Position numbers and translations under genes: made by a program. A stretch of 46,048 nt of DNA from an uncultured Pelagibacteraceae bacterium (GTDB lineage: Bacteria > Pseudomonadota > Alphaproteobacteria > Pelagibacterales > Pelagibacteraceae), in assembly GCA_902577625.1 (NCBI GenBank), contig CACGZX010000005.1, positions 1-46,048 of the forward strand, read 5' to 3'. The notes beneath the pieces were generated by a model. That model made no database searches. It was not told the origin of the DNA and saw nothing but the letters and a program-made list of their open reading frames with translations. Positions 28,305 to 37,845 of this stretch are shown piece by piece. Position 1 is the stretch's first letter. Each line of letters opens with the position of its first letter.

Positions 28305-29105
28305 ATGCTATCTGTTAATCCATTTGCAATATTAGCCGAAACTGTATCTCCAATATTTATGCAGTCTTTCGTTGTTTTAATGGTTATCTTAATTGTTGTT
28401 GGCACACTTGTAGACATTATTCATAAAAAAAATGTTAAATATTTTTTTGAAAATGCAAAAAAAGCAAAATTATCTGCTACAAAAACCTTAAGCACAGGGG
28501 AAAGAATATCTGTAATTTCAAAAACAATAATAAGCGATATTGCCACTACATCTGAACTTGGAGCTGGCAAAAGAAGAGCCGCTCATCTACTTGGAATGTA
28601 TGGAACAATTTTATTCTGGGCAGGATCAGCAATAATGATTTTTTGTTATTCAAGTCCATCTTCAGATACACCATCTTTCTGGCCTATCATTTGGCATGTT
28701 GGAGCTATTATGACAGTTGTTGGAGGAGGTTGGTTTTGGTTTTTTTTAAGAGTAGATGTTTATTCAGAAGCTCAACCTTGGTATAGAATTATAAAAGCAG
28801 ATTTATTTGTGCTTGCTCTTGTTGCATCATCTTTAACAGGTCTAATTTGGTCTTATTTACAATCATTAGATCTGAATGATAGATGGGATGATAAAGTATT
28901 TTTAGTTTTATTTATTATATCAAATCTTGTTTTATTTGGAGGAGTATATTGGTCTAAATTTGCGCATATGTTTTATAAACCAGGTGCTGCGATACAGAAA
29001 AATTTAGCAGAAGCTGACGGTTCCAGAGACAATTTGCCACCCGAAGCAGATGCCCCAAAACAATTTGGATTAGGTATAAGTAGAGAGAATCCAAAACATT
29101 ATTAA
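28305..29105 (+). CDS. aprM: Membrane protein associated with adenylylsulfate reductase (AprM-like)
   Basis: Multi-TM protein (GAGKRRAAHLLGMYGTILFWAG..., IIWHVGAIMTVVGGGWFWFFLRVDVYSE) directly upstream of aprBA. Confidence 0.78.
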   Translation: MLSVNPFAILAETVSPIFMQSFVVLMVILIVVGTLVDIIHKKNVKYFFENAKKAKLSATKTLSTGERISVISKTIISDIATTSELGAGKRRAAHLLGMYGTILFWAGSAIMIFCYSSPSSDTPSFWPIIWHVGAIMTVVGGGWFWFFLRVDVYSEAQPWYRIIKADLFVLALVASSLTGLIWSYLQSLDLNDRWDDKVFLVLFIISNLVLFGGVYWSKFAHMFYKPGAAIQKNLAEADGSRDNLPPEADAPKQFGLGISRENPKHY

Positions 29106-29133
29106 AATGATTTTGAAAGGAATAAAATAAATT

Positions 29134-29604
29134 ATGTCAACTTTTGTATATATGACTCGTTGTGATGGTTGTGGTCATTGTGTAGATATTTGTCCTTCAG
29201 ACATTATGCACATAGATGAAACTATAAGACGTGCAAAAAATATTGAACCGAATTTTTGTTGGGAATGTTATTCTTGCGTTAAAGCTTGTCCTAACCATGC
29301 GATAGATGTTCGAGGTTATGCTGACTTTGCTCCTATGGGTCACAGTGTAAGAGTTAGAAGAGAAGAAGAAAAAGGAACAATTTCTTGGAAAATAAAATTT
29401 AGAAATGGAACAGTAAAAGACTTTGTTTCCCCAATAACAACAAAACCATGGGGGAAATTTATTCCAAAACTTGCAGATGGTGATAAGCCAAACCAAGGAG
29501 AAATAAATTCGCAAATTCTTTATTCAGAGCCTGAGGGTTTAAATACAAAAAAGGAATTACCGAAAGTAGAAAAAAGTGCATTTAAAAAAGGTGTTTATTA
29601 TTAA
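29134..29604 (+). CDS. aprB: Adenylylsulfate reductase beta subunit
   Basis: MSTFVYMTRCDGCGHCVDICPSDIMHID...NFCWECYSCVKACPNHAIDVRGYADFAPMGHSV: two 4Fe-4S motifs typical of AprB. Confidence 0.95.
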   Translation: MSTFVYMTRCDGCGHCVDICPSDIMHIDETIRRAKNIEPNFCWECYSCVKACPNHAIDVRGYADFAPMGHSVRVRREEEKGTISWKIKFRNGTVKDFVSPITTKPWGKFIPKLADGDKPNQGEINSQILYSEPEGLNTKKELPKVEKSAFKKGVYY

Positions 29605-31460
29605 TGGCTAGAAAAACTATAGTTGAAGATTGTGATATTCTTGTAGTAGGTGGCGGTATGGCTGGAACTGGTGCTACTTTTGAAGCTAGACACTGGGGAA
29701 GAGATTTAAAAATAATTTGTGTAGAAAAAGCAAATATCGACAGAAGTGGTGCTGTAGCTCAAGGTCTATATGCAATCAATTGTTATATGGGAATGCAATG
29801 GGGAGAAAACCAGCCAGAAGATCACGTTCGATATGCCCGAAATGATTTAATGGGTCTGGTTAGAGAAGATCTTGGCTATGATATGGCTCGTCACGTAGAT
29901 TCAACAGTACACATGTTTGATGAGTGGGGCTTACCAATGATGAAGAACAAAGAAACTGGCCGTTACCAACGAGAAGGTAAATGGCAAATAATGATTCATG
30001 GAGAAAGTTATAAGCCAATAGTAGCTGAAGCAGCAAAAAAATCTGCAGATAAAATTTATAATAGGATCATGATTACGCATCTTCTTATGGATGAAACAAA
30101 AGAAAATAGAGTAGGTGGAGCTGTAGGATTTAATATGAGAACTGGAGACTATTATGTCTTCAGAGCAAAAACTGTAATAGTTGCTGCAGGTGGAGCATCT
30201 CATATTTTTAAACCAAGAGCCGTTGGAGAAGGAATGGGAAGAACTTGGTACGCACCTTGGAGTAATGGATCAGCATACGCTCTTCCAATTGAAGCCGGAG
30301 CTAAAATGACACAAATGGAAAACAGAATTGTGTTATGCAGATTTAAAGATGGTTATGGTCCAGTAGGAGCTTATTTTTTACACTTAAAAACTTATACTCA
30401 GAATGCCAATGGAGAAAATTATGAGAAGAAATGGTACGATAAAACTAAAGAGTTAGTTGGTGAATATATTGACCATCATCCAACTCCAACTTGTTTACGT
30501 AATCATGCTTTTATACAAGAAGTAATGGCAGGTGGCGGTCCAATTCATATGGTTACTAAAGAGGCTTTCCAAGATCCACATTTAGAAACAGTTGGATGGG
30601 AAAATTTCTTAGGAATGACAGTTGGACAGGCGGTTGTTTGGGCATCACAAAATATTGATCCAAAATATACAAATCCTGAACTAACTACTTCTGAACCTTA
30701 TGTAATGGGTTCACATGCAACTTGTTCAGGTGCATGGGTTAGTGGACCTGAAGATATTGCTCCTCCAGAATATTTTTGGGGATATAATAGAATGACAACT
30801 GTTGAAGGTTTATTTGGTGCAGGAGACACAGTAGGTGGAAGTGCCCATAAATTCTCCTCAGGGTCGTTTACAGAAGGTCGATTGGCCGCTAAGGCAGCTG
30901 TTAAGTATATTGAAGAGGAAAAAGCTAAAGATATAAATATAAGTGACAAACAATGTGAGGATTTTAAAGATATTATATTTAAACCACTGGAAAATTACAC
31001 TGTTGGAAGAAACGAAATTACAGGTGGAACAGTTTCTCCAAGCTATATATCTCCGATTCAAGGTCTTCAACGTCTACAGAAAATTATGGATGAGTACGTT
31101 GGAGGAATATCTTATAACTATATGACTAATGAAAATACTCTTAAAAGAGGACTAGAATTATTAGATTGGTTACAAGAAGACCTTGAAAAAGTAGGCGCTG
31201 AAGATTACCACCAGTTAATGAGAGCTTGGGAGTTAAAACATAGAACTCTTACATCGCAGTGCGTAACTGAACATACTCTTTTTAGACAAGAAACACGTTG
31301 GCCAGGCTATTACTATAGAGGTGACTACATGAAGTTGGATGACGAAAATTGGCATTGCTTAACACTATCGAGAAGAGATCCAAAGACTGGTAAGTTCACC
31401 ATGGAGAAGGCCCCAGTTTATCATATAGTTGATGAAAAAGAGAAGAAGGAAGCTTCATAA
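29604..31460 (+). CDS. aprA: Adenylylsulfate reductase alpha subunit
   Basis: CDILVVGGGMAGTGATFEARHWG...EKANIDRSGAVAQGLYAINCYMG...NDLMGLVREDLGYDMARHVDSTV; starts at the aprB stop. Confidence 0.96.
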   Translation: MARKTIVEDCDILVVGGGMAGTGATFEARHWGRDLKIICVEKANIDRSGAVAQGLYAINCYMGMQWGENQPEDHVRYARNDLMGLVREDLGYDMARHVDSTVHMFDEWGLPMMKNKETGRYQREGKWQIMIHGESYKPIVAEAAKKSADKIYNRIMITHLLMDETKENRVGGAVGFNMRTGDYYVFRAKTVIVAAGGASHIFKPRAVGEGMGRTWYAPWSNGSAYALPIEAGAKMTQMENRIVLCRFKDGYGPVGAYFLHLKTYTQNANGENYEKKWYDKTKELVGEYIDHHPTPTCLRNHAFIQEVMAGGGPIHMVTKEAFQDPHLETVGWENFLGMTVGQAVVWASQNIDPKYTNPELTTSEPYVMGSHATCSGAWVSGPEDIAPPEYFWGYNRMTTVEGLFGAGDTVGGSAHKFSSGSFTEGRLAAKAAVKYIEEEKAKDINISDKQCEDFKDIIFKPLENYTVGRNEITGGTVSPSYISPIQGLQRLQKIMDEYVGGISYNYMTNENTLKRGLELLDWLQEDLEKVGAEDYHQLMRAWELKHRTLTSQCVTEHTLFRQETRWPGYYYRGDYMKLDDENWHCLTLSRRDPKTGKFTMEKAPVYHIVDEKEKKEAS

Positions 31461-31468
31461 TTATATTA

Positions 31469-31819
31469 ATGAGTCTTCTAGACAAATCTGAGGAAGAAAT
31501 AATCAAAATCGCTGAGCCAATTTGGGCTAACCTTGTAAAGTCATCAAATATAAAAGATTACGGTGGATTTACTAAAGATTTTTCATCTCAGATGCTCTAC
31601 GGAGCTAATGAAGTGGAACTTGGCAAGCAATGGGCAAGTAATGACCTTATATCTTCTTTGTCAGAGGGCTGTAAAGCGTTTGGCTGCCTTAAGAGAGGCC
31701 AGCATGTTACCATTTTATATAAGCAGACTAGCACAAAGATACCTGGAGAGTTTTTAGGACGTCTTGTCTTAGGAGAAGAAGGAGATCAGATTAAAGTTTT
31801 TGGAGCTACGATCTTTTAA
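31469..31819 (+). CDS. Hypothetical protein (116 aa), co-directional with aprMBA
   Basis: MSLLDKSEEEIIKIAEPIWANLVKSSNIKDYGGFTKDFSSQ...; 8 nt after the aprA stop. No family recognised. Confidence 0.75.
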   Translation: MSLLDKSEEEIIKIAEPIWANLVKSSNIKDYGGFTKDFSSQMLYGANEVELGKQWASNDLISSLSEGCKAFGCLKRGQHVTILYKQTSTKIPGEFLGRLVLGEEGDQIKVFGATIF

Positions 31820-31882
31820 AAATTTTTTAAATATTTTTAAAAATTACTTGCAAAATTTTAAAACCGGGTGTAATTCCTAGTT

Positions 31883-32029
31883 ATGCTTAACAACTTTTTT
31901 AAAAATATTAAATCTTCTGTTAAGCAACTTCCAAATCTTCAATCATTTATAAGTGCAAAATCAGCACTTTATTTTGGTTTAGCAGCGTACTGGGGACTAA
32001 TTCTTTTTGGAACTTTTTTTAATATATAA
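31883..32029 (+). CDS. Small single-TM protein (48 aa); not in supplied ORF track
   Basis: MLNNFFKNIKSSVKQLPNLQSFISAKSALYFGLAAYWGLILFGTFFNI, complete ORF between the apr genes and tauE. Confidence 0.5.
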   Translation: MLNNFFKNIKSSVKQLPNLQSFISAKSALYFGLAAYWGLILFGTFFNI

Positions 32030-32072
32030 TCAAATAGTTGACTTTGATATTTTAGGAGAATAGTTAATAACT

Positions 32073-33158
32073 ATGGAGTATTTTCTTCCAATAGCAGAAG
32101 TTTATGTAAACCTTCCTTTAATATTTATTCTTAGTTTAGTTGTTGGAGTTCTTTCAGGTTTATTTGGTGTTGGTGGAGGTTTTTTAATGACTCCCTTTTT
32201 GATTTTCTTAGGTGTGCCACCAGCTTATGCTGTACCAAATGAAGCAAATAATATTTTAGGTACATCAATATCAGGCTCTACAACTCATTATCTCAAAGGC
32301 ACTTTAGATTATAAAATGGGATTTATGATTGTTATAGGTGGTGCTGCTGGAACAATTTTAGGTATTATAACATTCTCTTATTTTCAAGATATTGGAAAAA
32401 TTAATATAGTTATTTCATTGTCATATATGTACATCCTGGCAATTATTGGAACTATAATGCTTGTTCAGGGAGTTACAGAAATTGATAGAGCAAGAAGAAA
32501 AATTGTTGTTAGAAAAAAACTTCACTCTCATTATTGGATACACGGTTTACCATTTAGAATGAGATTTAAAAAATCTAAATTATATGAAAGTGCCTTTACT
32601 CCAATAATTATTGGTTTGGTTGTTGGATTTATAGCCGCAATAATGGGTGTAGGTGGTGCATTTATTTTGGTGCCCGCAATGATTTACATAATTGGAATGC
32701 CAACAAAACTTATTCCAGGAACATCTTTATTTGTAACAATTTTTGTTAGTGCAATTGTTACAGTCCTTCATGCTTTTAACTATGGTTCAATTGATCTTTT
32801 ACTTGTAATGATATTAATTTGTGGTTCTATTTTAGGTGTTCAGGTAGGTCAAAAAATTGGAGAAAAAGTTGATAGTTCAGAATTTAAAACTATTTTAGCT
32901 ATTCTATTATTATTAGTAGGGATAGCCATAGCTTACGACGCATTTTTTGCAGAAAAAACACTGGAAGTTGTAAATAACAATGGCGCTAAAAATTTAAGTC
33001 CTTTTGCAAAATTTATAAAAGATATATCTATAAATGTTCCTGTGCTTTATGGAATGATGTCAATTCTACTAGCTCTTGTTTTGGGAGTTGGTGCAGCAAT
33101 ATTAAGAAGATTTTTTTCTAACTTAAGAAAAAATAAACAATCTGTTAAAACTAAATAA
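32073..33158 (+). CDS. tauE: TauE/SafE family sulfite exporter-like permease
   Basis: LSLVVGVLSGLFGVGGGFLMTPFLIFLGVPPAYAV and second repeat GLVVGFIAAIMGVGGAFILVPAMIYIIGMPTKLIPGTSLF. Confidence 0.9.
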   Translation: MEYFLPIAEVYVNLPLIFILSLVVGVLSGLFGVGGGFLMTPFLIFLGVPPAYAVPNEANNILGTSISGSTTHYLKGTLDYKMGFMIVIGGAAGTILGIITFSYFQDIGKINIVISLSYMYILAIIGTIMLVQGVTEIDRARRKIVVRKKLHSHYWIHGLPFRMRFKKSKLYESAFTPIIIGLVVGFIAAIMGVGGAFILVPAMIYIIGMPTKLIPGTSLFVTIFVSAIVTVLHAFNYGSIDLLLVMILICGSILGVQVGQKIGEKVDSSEFKTILAILLLLVGIAIAYDAFFAEKTLEVVNNNGAKNLSPFAKFIKDISINVPVLYGMMSILLALVLGVGAAILRRFFSNLRKNKQSVKTK

Positions 33159-33165
33159 TTAATTT

Positions 33166-34332
33166 TTAAGCACTTCTAAATAGTTTAGTCATAATAAACT
33201 CTTTATGGCCCAGAACTTCGGCACAAGTTAAACGACCACTAGCAGCTCTGATAGTTGTTTTAATCAACTCATCACCAGCTTGATCCATGTTCATTTCTCT
33301 TTTTAAGATTTTTGATACATCAAGATCAATATGCTCTTTCATATTTACAGCAGTACTTGGGTTTCCAGTTAATTTAACTACAGGCTCAATTGCATTACCT
33401 ATAATATTACCTTGACCAGTTGGAAAGAGATGAATATTAAAACCAGCTGCAGCTTGTAAAGTTAAACACTCTCCAGCAGCAGAGGAAGTATCCATAAAAT
33501 ACAATCCTGGGCCTTTTTTAGGTTCCTCGGCAGGAGTTAATACATCAATAAATTTTCTTGATCCAATTTTTTGAAAATTACCAAAAGCTTTTTCTTCAAT
33601 CGTAGTTAAGCCTCCAGCTATATTTCCAGCCGTAGGTTGGCTTTCTGAAAGATCGTTTGTAGCTTCTTTCAGAATGAAATCATTATAATCACTCCAAGTT
33701 TTCATGAATTTTTTTTGAGCTTCAGGTGTTGAACCTCTTGTTGCACAAACTTTTTCAGCACCAGTTAACTCTGAGGTTTCACCAAAACAAAGATGAACTC
33801 CTAAAGGCTCTAATTTATCCATTAAATTTCCAACTGCTGGGTTAGCAGCCATTCCTGATGTTGTATCAGACTCTCCACATTTAACTGATATCCATAAATC
33901 ACTTAAAGGACATTCTTCTCTTTGTTTTTCTGATGCCCACTGAGAAAATTCTTGAGCTTTTTTAGAAGCGGTCATTATTGTTTTAATATCTCCAGCTCCT
34001 TCAATACTAAATCCTTCAACAGGTTTTCCAGTAGTAGCTATCGCATCAACAATTCTTTTAGTCCATTTAGGTTCAATACCTATTACAACACAAGCAGCTA
34101 CATTTGGATTTTTTCCAGTACCTATCATTGTATCAAAAAATAATTCTAGATCAGCACCAAACTGTAATCTTCCATAAGCATGAGGTATAGCAAAAGTACC
34201 TTTTATATTATTAGCAACGGCTTCAGCACAAGCATTTGAAATGTCATCAACTGGCAGAATTACAACGTGGTTTCTAGTACCAACTCTCCCATTTTCTCTT
34301 TTATAACCTAAAAAACTTTTTGGAATTTCCAT
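33166..34332 (-). CDS. suyB: UxaA/altronate dehydratase-type large subunit, probable (2R)-sulfolactate sulfo-lyase subunit beta
   Basis: [53 protein letters not shown]..., [20 protein letters not shown]; substrate supported by neighbouring xsc/tauE/apr. Confidence 0.82.
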   Translation of the reverse strand: MEIPKSFLGYKRENGRVGTRNHVVILPVDDISNACAEAVANNIKGTFAIPHAYGRLQFGADLELFFDTMIGTGKNPNVAACVVIGIEPKWTKRIVDAIATTGKPVEGFSIEGAGDIKTIMTASKKAQEFSQWASEKQREECPLSDLWISVKCGESDTTSGMAANPAVGNLMDKLEPLGVHLCFGETSELTGAEKVCATRGSTPEAQKKFMKTWSDYNDFILKEATNDLSESQPTAGNIAGGLTTIEEKAFGNFQKIGSRKFIDVLTPAEEPKKGPGLYFMDTSSAAGECLTLQAAAGFNIHLFPTGQGNIIGNAIEPVVKLTGNPSTAVNMKEHIDLDVSKILKREMNMDQAGDELIKTTIRAASGRLTCAEVLGHKEFIMTKLFRSA

Positions 34333-34336
34333 ATTG

Positions 34337-34624
34337 TTACCACTTCTTAGTTTTTACATTATGAACATGTACATGTTCGCCCTTTTTAATATCTTTAACA
34401 ACTTTTCCAATATCGTGACCATATTTTAAAATTGTATCTCCTTCTTTAAAATCAATCATTGCAATTTTGTGTCCTAATGGAATTTCATTTTTAGATTGAA
34501 TTTTAACAGATTTATCATTTTCCATAATCCAGCAATTACATTCTTGATTAGGGGTTATTTTTTCAATAACTACAACCCCTACATTGTCTTTTTCATCATG
34601 AATTATTATATCTGTATTAGCCAT
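34337..34624 (-). CDS. suyA: SAF-domain small subunit, probable (2R)-sulfolactate sulfo-lyase subunit alpha
   Basis: 95 aa, [48 protein letters not shown]/UxaA N-terminal pattern; 4 nt upstream of suyB. Confidence 0.82.
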   Translation of the reverse strand: MANTDIIIHDEKDNVGVVVIEKITPNQECNCWIMENDKSVKIQSKNEIPLGHKIAMIDFKEGDTILKYGHDIGKVVKDIKKGEHVHVHNVKTKKW

Positions 34625-34715
34625 AGCGACGATTTCTTTGTTTGAAATTTCTTTGATCTTATATATTAATCATGACCTTAAACAAATAAAAATTTTTTAT
34701 ATAGAAAGAATTTAT

Positions 34716-36500
34716 ATGACCAAAATGAATACAGAAGAGGCATTTGTAAAAGTTCTTCAAATGCATGGAATAGAACATGCCTTTGGAATAATTGGTTCAG
34801 CATTTATGCCTATTTCTGATTTGTTTCCTAAAGCAGGTATTACTTTTTGGGATGTTGCACATGAAACCAATGGTGGTTTGATAGCGGATGGTTACACTAG
34901 AGCCACTGGTAAAATGTCTATGGTTATTGCTCAAAATGGACCAGGTATAACGGGACTTGTTACTCCAATTAAAACAGCTTACTGGAACCATACACCATTA
35001 CTTTTAGTTACACCACAAGCAGCAAACAAGACTATGGGACAAGGTGGATTTCAAGAAGTTGAACAGATGAATTTATTTAAAGACATGGTTTGTTATCAAG
35101 AAGAAGTTAGAGACCCTTCTAGAATGGCAGAAGTATTAAATAGAGTGATTGAAAAAGCAATTAGAGGATCTGCACCAGCGCAAATTAATGTTCCAAGAGA
35201 TTATTGGACTCAAGTTATTGATATTGAGCTTCCACCAATTGTAAGGCTAGAAAGACAAGGTGGGGGATCAGATGCGATAAATAAAGCTGCGAAATTATTA
35301 TCTGAAGCTAAATTTCCCGTAATTTTGTCCGGGGCAGGTGTTGTTATTGGAGGAGCTATAGAAGATTGTAAAAAACTTGCAGAAAAATTAGACTCTCCTG
35401 TTTGTAGTGGATATCAACACAACGATAGTTTTCCTGGAAGTCATCCTTTAGCAGTTGGCCCATTAGGATACAACGGTTCAAAAGCAGCAATGCAATTAAT
35501 TTCAAAGGCAGATGTTGTGCTTGCACTTGGTACAAGACTAAATCCATTTTCTACATTGCCTGGATATGGTTTAGATTACTGGCCTAAAGAAGCAAAAATT
35601 ATTCAAGTAGATATGAATTCAGACAGAATAGGCTTAACAAAAAAAGTCACAGTTGGAATTTGTGGAGATGCCAAGCTTGTTTCTCAACAAATTTTAGAAA
35701 AATTATCTTCAAATGCAGGTGATAAAGGAAGAGAAGAGAGAAAAAATTTAATACACCAAACAAAATCAGCCTGGTTACAAACACTAACAAGTTTAGATCA
35801 TGAAGATGATGATCCAGGAACAGTTTGGAATAAAGAAGCAAGAGAAAGAGATAGTGATAGAATGTCACCAAGACAAGCTTGGAGAGCGATACAAGCTGGA
35901 ATGCCAGAGGATGTTATTATTTCTTCTGACATAGGTAATAACTGCGCAATAGGTAATGCTTATCCTACATTTGAAAAAGGAAGAAAATATTTAGCACCAG
36001 GTTTGTTTGGTCCATGTGGTTATGGTTTTCCTTCAATATTAGGAGCAAAAATTGGATGTCCAGATACACCAGTAATTGGTTTTGCGGGTGATGGAGCTTT
36101 TGGAATAAGTATGAATGAAATGAGTTCATGTGCAAGAAAAGAGTGGCCAAAAATAACAATGGTTATTTTTAGAAACTATCAATGGGGCGCAGAAAAAAGA
36201 AATTCAATACTTTGGTTTGATGATAATTTTGTTGGAACAGAACTAGATCCTGAATTAAGCTATGCAAAAGTTGCGAATGCATGTGGATTAAAAGGAGTTA
36301 CTGTTAAAACAATGGAAGAAACAACAAAAGCTATTAAACAATCATGTGAAGATCAAAAAAAAGGAATAACAACATTTATCGAAGTTATTCTTAATCAAGA
36401 ACTAGGCGAGCCTTTTAGAAGAGATGCTATGAAAAAACCAGTTGAGGTTGCTGGCATAAATAAAAAGGATATGAAGCCACAAAAATCAGCAATAAATTAA
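34716..36500 (+). CDS. xsc: Sulfoacetaldehyde acetyltransferase
   Basis: TPP-dependent enzyme resembling Xsc: GIIGSAFMPISDLFPKAGITFWDVAHETNGGLIADGYTRATGKMSMVIAQNGPGITGLVTPIKTAYWNHTPLLLVTPQ, IGFAGDGAFGISMNEM. ATG at 34716 preferred over listed 34638. Confidence 0.93.
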   Translation: MTKMNTEEAFVKVLQMHGIEHAFGIIGSAFMPISDLFPKAGITFWDVAHETNGGLIADGYTRATGKMSMVIAQNGPGITGLVTPIKTAYWNHTPLLLVTPQAANKTMGQGGFQEVEQMNLFKDMVCYQEEVRDPSRMAEVLNRVIEKAIRGSAPAQINVPRDYWTQVIDIELPPIVRLERQGGGSDAINKAAKLLSEAKFPVILSGAGVVIGGAIEDCKKLAEKLDSPVCSGYQHNDSFPGSHPLAVGPLGYNGSKAAMQLISKADVVLALGTRLNPFSTLPGYGLDYWPKEAKIIQVDMNSDRIGLTKKVTVGICGDAKLVSQQILEKLSSNAGDKGREERKNLIHQTKSAWLQTLTSLDHEDDDPGTVWNKEARERDSDRMSPRQAWRAIQAGMPEDVIISSDIGNNCAIGNAYPTFEKGRKYLAPGLFGPCGYGFPSILGAKIGCPDTPVIGFAGDGAFGISMNEMSSCARKEWPKITMVIFRNYQWGAEKRNSILWFDDNFVGTELDPELSYAKVANACGLKGVTVKTMEETTKAIKQSCEDQKKGITTFIEVILNQELGEPFRRDAMKKPVEVAGINKKDMKPQKSAIN

Positions 36501-36540
36501 ATTATCTATATTGAATTAGTTTCAGTATAATCTTAATTCA

Positions 36541-37845
36541 ATGAAAATTCTTAATGATAATTCGTGCGGATGGCTAACTAATTTGCAACCACGAAAAAAT
36601 TTTAAAATATTAAATAAAAATCATAAATGTGATTATTTAATCGTTGGAGCAGGTTACACAGGTTTATCAGCAGCAAGAAAACTATCAGAAATAAATTCAA
36701 GTAAAAAAATTATTATTGTTGATGCTCAATTAGCAGGAGAAGGATCAAGCTCTCGTAATTCTGGATATTTAGTTGATACAACTTTAAATGACGGTTTTAC
36801 TTCAAATAAAGATATTAATAATTATAAAACGAAAGTTAAAATATATAATTTAGGAATTATAGCTGTTAAAAATTTTATAAAACAATATCAAGTTGACTGT
36901 GATTGGAATGAATGTGGTAAATATTTTGCATCATCAATCATCAATGATTTATCAACAGCTAATAAATTTAGTGAACTTTTATCAACATTAAATTTTAATA
37001 ACAAAATTTTAAATCAGGAAGATCTAGAAAATAAATTAGGCACAAGTTTTTATAAAATTGCAGTTTTTACAGAAGGTGGAATATTGATTAACCCTGCAAA
37101 ACTAGTTCGTGCAATGCTAGATGTATTACCAAAAAATATTGAATTGTATGAAAATAGTCCATTAATTAAATGGAATAAAAATAATAATTTAATTGATTGT
37201 CAATTTGAAAAAAATTCAATTCAAACAAATAAGATTATTTTTTGTACCAATGGATTTTTAAAATCTCTAAATATAAAAAAAAATTTTAATTTTCCATTAA
37301 CTCTCACTGCTAGCATGACAAGGCCTTTAGATGATGAAGAATTTGAATCTATTGGTAAACCAAAGGAATGGGGAGTTTTACCAATAAGACCCATGGGCGC
37401 TACAATTCGTTTTACTAAGGATAGAAGATTATTAATAAGAAATACTGCTGAAATGAAAAATCCTAATTCAATGTCTAAATATGAACTAGAGAAAAGGAAA
37501 TATGTACATTTAAAAGGTTTAATTAAAAGATTCCCAACTTTAAAAACTAATTTAATAGAAGATAGCTGGTCTGGAATTGTCTCGAGAAGTAGAAATAGTT
37601 CACAAATTTTTGAAATGATTGAAAAAAATATTTATGTTGCTGGTTGCTATAATGGTTCTGGAATAGGTGTTGGAACATTATTTGGTGAACAAATAGCAAT
37701 TTTGGCCTCTGATCAACAATCTAATGAAATTGAAATAATAAATAAAAGAGTTAAACCAAATTGGTTACCACCCAGTCCTATTTTAAATTTTGGTGTTCAA
37801 GCAAGATTATTTTTTGAAAGATTAAGAGCAAAATCAGAAATATAA
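36541..37845 (+). CDS. FAD-dependent amino/amine oxidoreductase (DAO family)
   Basis: CDYLIVGAGYTGLSAARKLSEINSSKKIIIVDAQLAGEGSSSRNSGY...; C-terminal YVAGCYNGSGIGVGTLFGEQIA. Substrate unknown. Confidence 0.88.
   Translation: MKILNDNSCGWLTNLQPRKNFKILNKNHKCDYLIVGAGYTGLSAARKLSEINSSKKIIIVDAQLAGEGSSSRNSGYLVDTTLNDGFTSNKDINNYKTKVKIYNLGIIAVKNFIKQYQVDCDWNECGKYFASSIINDLSTANKFSELLSTLNFNNKILNQEDLENKLGTSFYKIAVFTEGGILINPAKLVRAMLDVLPKNIELYENSPLIKWNKNNNLIDCQFEKNSIQTNKIIFCTNGFLKSLNIKKNFNFPLTLTASMTRPLDDEEFESIGKPKEWGVLPIRPMGATIRFTKDRRLLIRNTAEMKNPNSMSKYELEKRKYVHLKGLIKRFPTLKTNLIEDSWSGIVSRSRNSSQIFEMIEKNIYVAGCYNGSGIGVGTLFGEQIAILASDQQSNEIEIINKRVKPNWLPPSPILNFGVQARLFFERLRAKSEI

Noticed and set aside
29197-29514. 105-aa minus-strand ORF antisense to aprB
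   Set aside because: Opposite the ferredoxin motifs of AprB; no plausible start context.
31563-31757. 64-aa out-of-frame ORF in the 116-aa post-apr gene
   Set aside because: The longer frame has better start placement (8 nt after aprA) and typical codon use.
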